A stretch of DNA of 64,000 bases from NCBI GenBank assembly GCA_963969365.1, contig OZ017759.1:744001-808000 (forward strand), in the 5' to 3' direction. Made by a program: the position numbers and the translations under genes. Position 1 is the first letter of the stretch. Each line of letters opens with the position of its first letter. Origin of the DNA: Asterochloris sp. CNOR1 (lineage: Eukaryota; Chlorophyta; Trebouxiophyceae; Trebouxiales; Trebouxiaceae). The notes beneath the pieces were generated by a model. It saw only the letters and a list, made by a program, of their open reading frames with translations. It was not told the origin of the DNA and did not search any database. Shown piece after piece: positions 11,269 through 21,512 of this stretch.

Positions 11269-14200
11269 ATATATTAGAATAGTACCAATGTAATGACACA
11301 GTCAGATACGGTGTGTAAGCGGAGCACTTTGGAGGGCCTGCCTGACAGGTTTTTCTGAGCTGACAAAGCCCACCAAGGTGTGTAAGCATCCCACTTCTGG
11401 CAGGGGTGGGCATGGGTGGTGCAGGGTGTGTAGGCGGGCTGCTTCTGACCACTTTTGTTGGCTTCCAAAAAGGTGCTGGCAGGTGTGCAAGCCAAGCACT
11501 TTGGGCCGGCTTCTATCAGCTCCCAGTGTGGCATGCAGCTGTCACTAGGGGTGGGTTGTCATCAGGGGCGACGTGTCATTAGGGGCTGCTTCCCTTCTTG
11601 GTGCATGTATGTAGGTTGGCCTGGCAGCCGGGGCTTGAAGGAGTTCATGTATGTATGTAGGTGCAGCCCAGGCTCGAAGATGTGCATGTATGTACCCCTT
11701 GAGCACGCGCACTTGTGATGTGTAGATGCAGGTGGTGGGCTGTCATTAGCGGGCTGCTGGCGGTGCATGTATGCAGGTGCAGGTGTTACAGAGGACTGGG
11801 CAGCAGCTAAAGTGTGTGTTTGTGTGTACGCTTATGGATTCATTCAGTCCTCCTCTTGGGACTGCGAGGCCTGCCCGCCTGCCATCCACATGGACATGTG
11901 CTTGTTGAGGCGTAGCTGGCGGGTATGATACTTGGCAGTGAGATCGAAGTAGCGTGCTATGCCACTGTCAAAGCTGTTGCGGGGTGTTTGGGAAAGCCAG
12001 GTCTGTCTCATCAGTTGGTGGCATGTCATCCTCAAGCTCCATTTTGCGCTTCTTGCTGCTCTGGGACACCCCCTTAGCCTTCATAGCCCTGGTTTTCAGC
12101 AAACACAGTCATAAGGTGGACATTTGCAAAGTCTGCGGCTACCACACAGTGGCTGGGAGGCTAGAGAAGCATGTATGTATGGAGACATTGAGGGCCGTCT
12201 CGAGATGCTACCCAATGAGAAACACAAGGAGCTCCGCTCTGGCAAGGACTGCAACCAGTGGGGCAAGGTCTGTGTGATGTGTGCACTTCTAACCCTGGTG
12301 CCTGAAAGGTGCCCAGTTCCATTGCACATAGGCAGCATGGTGGCTTTCAAGCCTGCTGTGGCATTTACATGAAGACTGCAGGGGTCATGCGGCATCTCAA
12401 TCGTTGAACTGCATGACTGTGTCAGCGCTGTTTCAAGCATTGCGTCTGCGCCTCCTCCTTAGAAATTGCTGCCATCAACAAGGCACCTGCACACTGCTCA
12501 AGTAGAATACCTGCAAGAACACCTGCAAGTGACCAGCAGTGTGCGCGCAGCGCTTCAGGCGCAGCAAATTTGTGGCTGCAACCAGCTGGTTGCATCCCGT
12601 CATCATGTCAGAGCTGCTGTTACTCTGTCTCCTGAGGTGTGGGCTTGGCTGCCCTGAGCAGGGCAAAATATGTGCATGCCAGTGCAGATGAGACATACAG
12701 GACAACAGCGCCGGGCGCCAAAACACAGCCTTCAGCTTTGTCCCCTTTCGTATGGCAGTGGCTGCTACCATATGCATGAAAGAGGATCGAGTGCTGCGCA
12801 TGATGAAGACCACTCCGTCCAGGGCGGCGTTTGTGGGGCAGCTGGTGAGCACTCCTTCCTTTGATCCCCTGCCATTGCTGCCATGATGGCGTGGCTCTGC
12901 AGCACAGTCTGCACCCTGATCTTGCTCACCAGCAGCGCCTTCTGCCTGCACCCACCAGACGTGTCTCACAGAATGCAGTCAGGTGCTGTGCTGCAACTTT
13001 GACGTCTCCTGTTGGACGCTGCAGCCTACCCCTTACGCATGGTCCCACACTTCACCGAATCACCTGCATGCCTTCTGGATGCAGGTGCGGAGGCACCTCA
13101 AGGGTCAGCGCAACATATTGCACCAGTCTGATCAGCTGCAGTTCCGGAAGCAAAGTACAAAGTCCTGCTTTGCAAGACAGAGCAGCGCATGAAGGACAGT
13201 GCTCACATACTCACATCACAGACTCTGTCTGAGGCCGAAGGTGCGCAAGCACTCCCATCATGTCACAATCAACTGCTTGTGCCTGCAGCAGCTCAGCTTT
13301 GCTGTTGATACCAGGGTTTGTAGCAGGTGCTGAGGCGTGTTGAGTGCTTACTGCATCTCTTGTGACAGCCCTGTTGAGCTCGTGAATGTGCGCACCTTGC
13401 CATGGCAGCATGTTCCCCCTTGGCGGAACACAAACTGTTGGCTCCAGGCCTTCCTGGCAGTGCCCTGACTTGTCCTGTGGGCTGCTGCAGGCACTTGGAT
13501 CTGCATTAGTGCAGTGGGAGCTTGGCCACTGCTTGGCCAGCTCACAGTAAAAGCCACCCCACTCGTATGACAGCATGAAGCAGTAGTCGCGCCCACAGCA
13601 AGCCCAGTGGTGGAGAGCCCAAGGAGTGTCTGGGGAACAGCAATTACATCCCAGATTTAACTTTGGAGTGCAGCAGCTTTAGCTGTGAGAGTTAAACTGC
13701 ATCTGCAGCCTGTGATTCCTTCTCCAACTGCTTACATGATCTACATTTTGCAGCAACTGTGTGAAAGTTCCTGCTTTTGACCAACAATGCTGGAATGCAC
13801 AGAACTGTGAGTTTGTGGTGTCTGCACAGTTCTGGGCAACCTCTGGGGCTCCACAGGTCTGAGCCTCCCCCCCACAGTCTTACAGGCCTGTACCCTGCTG
13901 GGTCTGCACAGATCTGTAGCACGCTGTGCCACTGGCCATGAACTGCACCGGCACAGATTTAGGCTCCTGCAGGCCTGAACACGTTCTGGACAGGCACATA
14001 AATGTGCAGGTCTGTGCCTTCGCGGGGCTGTGCAACTTACCAGTCTGGCCAGACCTGTGTGAGTGCACAACAGGGCAACACAATGTGCATGTGCAGGGTT
14101 TGAGCCAGGTCTGCAAGGGTAACATGAGGGTACTTCCGCATCAAAATGTCTTAGACCTGTAACCCCTGCCAGAAGTGCCCAGCTTTGCACAGGCCACAAT

Positions 14201-14360
14201 TTAGAGATGGCAATGATAAAGGTGACTTGCAACAGCAGGCTTTAGGCTTTACCTCTGAGGGGCCAGGCGCAGGGGCAGCTGGGCCATCCACACCCAGACC
14301 AACCAGCACAGCCAGTTCCATGAGGGGGACGGCCATGGTCAGGAACACTGAACAACTAAC
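11269..14360 (+). repeat. left terminal inverted repeat, 3,092 bp
   Basis: Matches the reverse complement of 25,133-28,224 along its length; I noticed only about four substitutions (three near 11,458-11,490 and one near 14,016). The inner edge is at ...GAACAACTAAC. Its open frames mirror those of the right arm, where they are described. The outer 500 bp are full of short repeated words. Confidence 0.95.
11309..11760. repeat. subterminal iterated motifs of the element
   Basis: GTGTGTAAGC or close variants occur at 11,311, 11,378, 11,426 and 11,483, three of them followed within a few bases by CACTT. A second word, GTCAYTAGGGG, occurs near 11,541, 11,558 and 11,575 with a variant at 11,742. 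A third, GCATGTATGTA, occurs several times between 11,600 and 11,775. The same set is mirrored in the right arm. Clustered subterminal words of this kind bind transposases in several DNA transposon families. Confidence 0.6.
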
Positions 14361-14375
14361 ACTTGGCTGGGCGGA

Positions 14376-16454
14376 TCAAATTATACAAGTCAATGGTGCT
14401 GATGGGACATGACAAAGATTGTCTGAGGAGGTGAGGTGCTTGAGGTTCAGTAAGCGGCCACTCTGCTCGCTTGGGCCAAGCGCTACCTGCACACGCATGG
14501 CTGTGCCTCTTATGTGCAGCAGCTTCCATGGCCTATAAGCTTGACTCAAGTGCCAGTGCTGGGAGTCCTGGCAACAGCTGTTGCTGTCAGTCATAGAGTC
14601 GAGTTGCTTGGGTGCTGCTGCTGATGCAAGATCAAGCTCAACATGTACCCGAAGCATGCCCCCAAGTGACAGTTTTGTAGACGTGACGGGCATGCCACAC
14701 ACCTGTTTGCTTCCGCCGTTGCAGCTTTAGCCAGTCAACTCAATTGAAGCACCCTCCATGACTCTGCTACCTTGGCGCGGCTCTGCACACAGGACAGTAA
14801 GCTGGACAACGAAGCCAGCCAAACAACCTTGCGAACTGCCCTTCTGGCATCAGAGCAACTGCTCCCCGGCTTGTTGCACGTACCATAAGTGGCATACTGC
14901 AGCAGGGCTTCCCAGCCCCCATTGCTCTGTATCCACCGCTCACACCGCTTTTTAAAGTCAGGGGCCTTCAGTCGCTTCTCCACATAGTTCATGTCTTGCA
15001 GCCACCATTGCTTCACCTGCAATCTGCATGAGAAGCTGCTGGCAGTAACATCAAGCTTTGTTAGCTTAGAGGCCCTGCAGACCCCAGTACTTGGTGCTGT
15101 GAGCTGGGCAACGCAGCAGCTTTGTGAAGGGAATTGTGCCTCGAGTCAGGCAGTGTGGCAGCTTGAAGCAGAAGGCTTCAGCGCACACGGGGGCTGGGAA
15201 TGGGAACACAATACCTTGGTGTCCACATCCTTGACCTGAGGTTTTGCCTTGATAGCTGCTGTGATATCTTTTGGTGTTGAAGCCTGCCATTGCTTCCAAA
15301 CAGTTCTGCAGAGCAAGGCAAGCAGGAATTGCAGCCAACAAAGCTTTGATGCATGCAAGCTTGCCAGGCAATCAGGACATCTGAGCGAACTGATCCCACA
15401 GCGGACTCACTTTATGACAGCCTTTGGGAAGCCCTTGAGGATGTGAGGTTTCCAGCTGTCGAGCGCCTTTGGCCCCAGGCGCTGCACTCCACATGTGTCG
15501 CTCGGCAGATGTTCATTACGCAGGTACACGTGAAGGTCTCCCAGGTGGTATTCCATGTAGCCTGCGTGGATGCAAAAACGCTCCTTGCGGGCCTGCACCA
15601 AAAAAGAGATTGCATGACATTGGCAAGGTTAGGCAGCTCACAGTCAAGGTCAGCGCTATTGCTTGCCAGAAGGAGGACAGACCAGAAAAAAGGGACAATA
15701 GGCACCTCACCTCCACGTTCAGCATGAGCCAACCCGCCTGCCTCCTGCTGGCTCTTTCATCGAGCAGCTTGCGGTGCTCCAGCTCAAGCTCCTGCCAGAG
15801 GTCCTGGTCAGGCTGAGAGAGAGCCACCACAATGGCTGGCAAGTTGTCCAGCTCATGGTGTGCATTGCCATTCCCTTTGCAGAGAAGGGCAAAGTGCACA
15901 GACCGCCGATAGATGGTCTCTACCCATGCATGTGCACCTCTGTCCTCGCACACGGCCAGCTGCCGCATGAACAAAGTGAATGCCCAGTGCCAGATGCAGG
16001 CCTCGTTAGGCACATCTGGGCAGCCATCTGTGCCCAGCCCAAGCTTCTGCCCAAGATAGGCTATGACGTCGTCCTCCATAAAGCGCTGCTCACATGGCGT
16101 ACAGAACAGCAGATATGAGAAAGCATCAGTGCTGGACCTGTGCTCGCCGTGCCAAAGGAAGACAGACTCCCACGTGTGGCCATAGTAGCCGCGGAGCAGG
16201 GAGTTGGAGGACAGGTGGCTACGAGTCAGGCGAGCCTCTTGCAGGCAGAGCACGCAAAGCCCCTGCGAACAGACCTTTTGATTGATCTGGTCACGCACTG
16301 CTGCCAAGCGAGCCTCACGCAGAGCAAACGCCTCATTTGTCAACAGACTTGGCACATTTAGCACCGGCCTCTTGTTGGTCGTTTTCTTTTTTCGAGGCAT
16401 CACTGAAGGCCTCAGGACTTCCAGGTCAGATGGGGTTAGGTTAGGATCCACCAC
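14376..16454 (-). CDS. HNH/zinc-ribbon-like protein of unknown function, element cargo
   Basis: The first exon starts at 16,454 and reads about 250 residues. A basic stretch (MPRKKKTTNKR) is followed by CVLCLQEARLTRSHLSSN, and 50 residues later by LFCTPCEQRF. The order CxxC, then SH, then CxxC resembles HNH-type nucleases and zinc-ribbon proteins; the acidic and aromatic helices after it are not diagnostic. Further exons follow at about 15,600-15,416 (ARKERFCIHAGYMEYHLGDL), 15,320-15,230, 15,019-14,885 (QWWLQDMNYVEKRLKAP) and 14,700-14,376. Its stop is 15 bp from the inner edge of the left arm, so it is the first gene inside the element. It may supply a DNA-cutting or DNA-binding function, but I cannot show this. 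Exon joins after the first are tentative. Confidence 0.5.
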
Positions 16455-17475
16455 ACAAAACTCAGATGTAGCGCCCTAGGGTCGCACTCACAGTGCACCA
16501 TGGATACAGGCATGAAACGACCTCCCGACCAATCCACAGTTCTTTTGGTATGCAGGGTGTGTACTGAGCAAGACCAGTAAGAATTCAGCTCAACTCAGTC
16601 TGAGCTGACGAGGCTGTTAGTTCGGATGCTTCTGACGTAACAAGGCTCTTAGCTCAAACTGTCAGTGCTAAGAGCTTTGAGCTAACATGCTTCTAAGACA
16701 GCACAGGGTCTTAGCTCAAATCTGGAGGAGTCAATGGCTTAAACCTTTCTGAACCTGCAATTCCAGTGAACCTCTATCACTGCCTGTCCTACAGGAACAC
16801 GGCCACATCCCACACTGGGTACAGCCGCCATGAGAACAGATCAAAGTGTTACATCAGACTCACAACATCACAGAGGCTAGACGCCCATGAGTCACGCCAT
16901 TTGGTGCCCAAGGGCCTCTTGGAGCACCGCTCAGCCTCCCACCACACCCGCTGGCCATACATCCGCCCGCTGGTGGAAGCCCGCCGCGATGAGCCTGAGG
17001 CCCATGGGCTGCAACTAAATGTAGCTTGCCAAGCACAAGGGAGAGTGCATTGGTAGTTCAAGGGCCTGTCCCCCTGGATTGTGAACCTCTGAGGCTTGAG
17101 CACAATGGTTAACTGTAATGTCTGGTGCACCTGCTTGCCTTGCTACAGGGAACCTGAAGTAATTTCTGCGGGCGCCTTGGTGAATTCCGGCCTTGCTTGC
17201 GGTCAGCTGACCGCATGTCTGGCAGGGCATGGAGGTTGAGCTGCCAGTGGTTGTGCTGCAGTTGAGGTGGACCTGCAATGGCAACATACGTGATTGTCCT
17301 CGCAGAAGTTGTTGCTGAAAGATTGTTGGTCGTGCTGGCGGCATGCAATGGTAGCACCTGGCTCAACACTAGCTAGTCCTGCTGCTGTCTACGTTGTCAA
17401 CAGCAACGGGACTGCAGGGCTCATGGCAGGGCTCACAGATGCCTTCTGCCCTTCCCTCCACATGACTGGTGCTGC
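16455..17475. other. non-coding stretch with short repeats upstream of the HNH-like gene
   Basis: I see no convincing gene. Near its left end CTTAGCTCAAA occurs at 16,648 and 16,710, with related TTAGTTC and TGAGCTRAC words between 16,600 and 16,690. This could be a small regulatory repeat in the promoter of the HNH-like gene. Confidence 0.4.
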
Positions 17476-17499
17476 ATGAGGCCTGATGCCATCCCTCCG

Positions 17500-17600
17500 G
17501 GAGGGCCCAGGAAGTGCGCTGGGCGACAAGGCCCAGTGCAAGTGTTCACACCAGCTATCAAGGCAGGAACTCCTGAACTTCATTGCAAGACGTGGCAGCA
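17500..17600 (+). pseudogene. short remnant of the Rep-like gene
   Basis: About 100 bp closely match 28,833-28,920 within the Rep-like gene (shared words include gacaaggcccagtgcaagtg). Within 60 bp the match gives way to recombinase-derived sequence, so this is a rearrangement scar in a fossil element and not a gene. Confidence 0.65.
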
Positions 17601-17659
17601 GGAATCGTCAATGCAAGTTTCAGCATACAATCAGAGGCATGCTCAGCCGCTATGCTTAC

Positions 17660-18400
17660 GCTTTCCAAGCAGCTTAGAATCACTGCTTTACCTGCTGCAT
17701 AGCTGCTACAGTGGGCTAACTGTCTTGGTGGTGAGGATGCGCTCACGTTCCATTTCAAGCGCCCCGACCAGAGCTGCCATGGTACTTCCCAAGGCAGCCA
17801 TGCGGTCCCTGACCTCAGCAGCAAGGCCATTCTTGAATCTTGAGAAGGCCGTGCTGCTGGCCCTTGCATCCTTCTTGCTGCCATGCCACCTGCGGAGATC
17901 TGAGGGCACCGCTGAGATCTTGGAGAACGCCTCAAATGCTTCTGGGACTGTTTGAAACTTTGAGAGCTTCCAGACCTGCAGCTGACAAGGGGAACTACAG
18001 TCTGACCAATACACAGGCGCTCAAGCTGGAAGGCGATTGACTACACACCTGCTTCTCAAACAAAAAGGAGTCCCTCTCATCCAAGGCGCTCAGCGCACTG
18101 AGGGACTGAGGCGGCAGAGTAATGCCACAGTTGGGCTGTGAAGCCAGAGGCACCTGCAAGATTGCTGATTTCAGGGTGTCAATGGCCTTGGAGGGCAAGT
18201 CACACCGGGTCCTGGAACTTGGAGGCCTGCTCCACAGCAAGACCTGTCGTGGTGGTCTTGCCCAACATGAAGCTTTGACTGACTTGCGTGAGCTGTTGAG
18301 CCATACCCATCCATTGGCAACATGGAATGACCAGGAACTGGGCAGGCAGTTTTGTTGCTGACCGAAGCCTGATGCACACAATCATCGGGGCGGAATGTGG
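17660..18400 (-). pseudogene. remnant of the 3' part of a Crypton-like tyrosine recombinase gene
   Basis: Homologous to 36,321-36,840 of the fuller recombinase gene, including the C-terminal coiled segment (SRFKNGLAAEV, ALGSTMAALVGALE) and the preceding block containing LPPQSLS. It lies on the minus strand, while the matching 5' part is on the plus strand 2.3 kb away, so the gene is split and rearranged in this element. Treated as a fossil. Confidence 0.7.
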
Positions 18401-18899
18401 CTGGAGCGCTGTCCAGCAAGTTCACGGTCCAATGCTGATTTATGGCTGCTGGTCACCAGACACGGACAGGACCATTGGGAGGTTGAGGAGCAGGTCCATT
18501 CATACAGGGAGGCAACTCAGTGCAGTCAGTCCAGCACACACGGGAGTATACACATTATGCATATCATCAAATGTCTGACGCTAACTTTGTGTATTGAAGA
18601 GGGGCCACTGCAAAACTGGTCGTCCGCAAGCAAAGGCTAGGAATCTGCCTCTGCGTTACCAAATGTCCCCAGCTCCTCAGCAGCAGGCTGAGCTGGCGCA
18701 CCAGGCTCAAACTTCTCCGGATCCAGCTCCATGCCGACTGCTGCTTGCCTATCTATGAGGTCGCTAACTGAGCTCCTTTCTGCAAGACAGTTGTGCTCTT
18801 GGCTTTAACTTGACGGCTTCCCAGTAAGCTGCTGCACGCTTGCTTAGAAACCTGCTCAACCACTTCAAGTGCAACTGATTGCTAGGCTACAGAAAGCAT

Positions 18900-20493
18900 G
18901 AGCCAGGGTAAGCCTTCCAGACCCGAGCCTGAAGATATGACAGTGGCTGCCTAGGACAATCCATCCTGACTGTGCTCATCACAGTGCCAAGCCCACAGCA
19001 ACTTCTCTCCAACTCACCTTCACTTTCCAGGACACGCAGCCCTGTACCGCGAACCTCCCTGAGGTTTGTGCCCTTGCGGTCCCACACCCGATATGGCAGA
19101 TCGATGTGTTTGCAGATGCACTCAAGTGCCCTGCACAGCAGGGCAGCCAGACACCTTGAGGGCTGGGAGTGGAACAAGACTATGCTAGGACAGCGCAAGG
19201 GGCCTTACCTGCACTGCACCGGTGTTACTACTCCCGGAAAAATGTCTATTGCATCCTCGGAGACCTGCAGGCAGTAGTTGGCGTCAGTCTGATGAGATCG
19301 CCCCTGTCAAGGGAAATGTGTAGGCTAAAGAGGCACACCACGCAAGCGCAGCCTGGGCATGAGGCATCACAAGGCTCACGCACAGTGCCTGAGGGCCATG
19401 CAGCATGAACAGCTGCATCGTCAAGACCTCACACGCAGCTCCTCTGCAGAGGGAACATAGTGGGCAGCCTGCCCCAGAGCCTCCTTGATTTTCACCAGCT
19501 CTTCTGCATAGGCTCCTTTTTTGAAGAAGACTTTGTTGGTTTTAAAGCACTCTGTCACAGGCTGATAGGCTTTGTGGTCGAGGATGGTTTTGTAGGTCAG
19601 CAAGTCTGATCCTTTCTTGCCCAGGTTATGATGCCTGGCAGCATGATCCACCAGCTCAACTGCAGAGCATCGCAGAGCGCAATGCCTGTCAACTTGCCAT
19701 GCTCTGCAATGTGGTGAGCAACAGGCTCAGCCATGTGATACTCAACTGGGCCGGCACAGCAGCCCAAGTAAAATTGTTCACTGCAGCAGCCAACTGGGCT
19801 CAGCAGCAACAGGCTCATCCAGGTGGTCAGCAAATACTCTGCTGGTTTTGGTGGAGCAGGCTGATGCTCAGCTCAGCCAGCTGAAAAAGCCTACAAGATG
19901 CTGGTAGGACACCCACGGACCTTTGAGAACCGCTGCTACCATTCATCAGGTAAGAGACCTGACCAATGTGTGGACTGAAGCACTCACCCAACACACCCCG
20001 CATAGTTAAGGTGCCACGCTCCTTGAGCCAGGCGACAGTCCGCTCAGCCAGCTCCCTTTTCAGCTGCTCAGCCCTCAGCTCGGCTGCATACCGGGCTTGC
20101 ACGTCGTGCACGCGGGCTTCGTGGAGCTTTTCCTTGGCCTCCTTCTCATGGAGAAGGACCTCCAACATCAAAAGGACACCGTCTCCCCACTGTCCCCACA
20201 GTAGCCACACATCAGGAGCAATCTGCCGCCCAATTTAGCTACTGGAGCGCACATGGCAATCGGAACAACAGGCATTGCTACAGCAGCCACTGTGCCCAGC
20301 TCACCATGCTGATCTCGCCTTTCATTAGTTCGAACAGCAGGTCACTCCTGTTGCTGGCCACCAGTTCCTGGACAGTCGCCAGGGACAAGCTATACGCTGG
20401 GCTGCTGAGTGTTCGCCTCTGGCGGGGTCGACATGCTTGAGTAACCTTGGTGTTACACAGGCTGCCTCGAGACCAAGCTGAGCAGGACTGCAT
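18900..20493 (-). CDS. coiled-coil protein gene of the element, uncharacterised
   Basis: Minus-strand exon-like blocks, first near 20,493-20,300 (SLATVQELVASNRSDLLFEL). A strongly charged helix follows near 20,170-19,990 (KEAKEKLHEARVHDVQARY and on to ELAERTVAWLKERG), which should form a coiled coil. A third block is near 19,672-19,430 (HHNLGKKGSDLLTYKTILDH, with TECFKTNKVFFKKGAYAEEL), and a fourth near 19,130-18,990 (LPYRVWDRKGTNLREVRG). I recognise no family. It is divergent from the recombinase 5' remnant at 20,678, and the other recombinase copy at 39.3 kb has a different coiled-coil gene in the same position. That arrangement suggests a partner of the recombinase. Splice joins are approximate. 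Confidence 0.45.
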
Positions 20494-20677
20494 GACCGTG
20501 TTCGTTGAAGATTAGGGACCGGGACCACTAGGGTAGGCGCACAAGCTCAGCAAGACAACCGCAATAATTGATGAAAACCTTGAGTAGCTTGCTGTCAGTA
20601 TAACCTAACTTCTGGCCTCCGACCTAAGTCCTAGGTTAACAAACCCTAGCGCGCCAAAAAGCCCCAGATCGACCTTT

Positions 20678-21512
20678 ATGCAGCACTACCAGGTGCCATC
20701 TGCTGAGTACAGCAGCTACATCAGCCATGTCATCAGCCTGGGGCTGGCTGAGGACTACATTGCACAACTGCGTGCCAGCTGCTCCTCAAACAGCCCCCCT
20801 CCCCTCAGAGCGGCCATTGATCAAGCCTGCAGACACCTGTCTGGATTGGTGGATGATCTCCAGCCAGTGCCAGCCTCTGTGCACAGTTTAGAGACTTTGG
20901 GCCAACAGAATGGAGCACCAGTCTCAGACGCAGCAGTTGGCTTGGCAGCAGCCATGCCTAATACTCCTGAGGAGGAAGCTCGTATCTTACAGCTCACCCA
21001 GCTCATCAATGCCCGTCATGGTGCGGCTAAGCCACATAACACAATCCAGGCTGGAAAAAATCAGCTGCCAAGCTCTGGAAGGTAGACGCTGCATGGCCTG
21101 TGCCCCTGTTCTTATGGCGCCCTTGAGGCCTCCAAGGCCATGTCACTCACACACAAGCGGTCCTGCAGATACTGTGAGCAGGAGGCGCACCGGTTCCCTG
21201 AAGGCGACCTCATGTCTCAGGCCAAGATTCTTGAGTTCTCGATGTGGCTTGTGGATGAGGCAGTGCAGCAGAATGGTGCTCGCTACTCGTTCAGCAGTGT
21301 TGGGTGAGAGGCCACTCCACTAGTGTGTCTGAGCTGCACTCAAGGTCCTGCCCTCCCCAACTTTGGCCTGGTTTGTGCAGCGATTATCTGTGCCACCTCA
21401 AGGAAGTCCGCAGAGAGCAGTACTCGCAGGGCCGCATCACCTCAGACGTACCCGCACCCCTGGAGATTCAGGCAGTTAGGGACTTGGTCCGCGCACGTGG
21501 CAAGGAGATGCA
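20678..21512 (+). pseudogene. remnant of the 5' part of a Crypton-like tyrosine recombinase gene
   Basis: Begins MQHYQVPSAEYSSYI and matches the N-terminal region of the recombinase at 39,311-38,500 at roughly 93 percent of bases where I compared them. The first 60 bp of upstream sequence (including ccctagcgcgcc) also match. The match stops abruptly near 21,512, where sequence of a prolyl oligopeptidase gene begins. The catalytic part is absent here. Treated as a fossil. Confidence 0.75.

Noticed and set aside
12110-12180. Zinc-finger-like CKVCGYHTVAGRLEKHVC in the left arm
   Set aside because: Spacing does not fit C2H2 or another known finger, and other frames here look equally good; not enough to call a gene.
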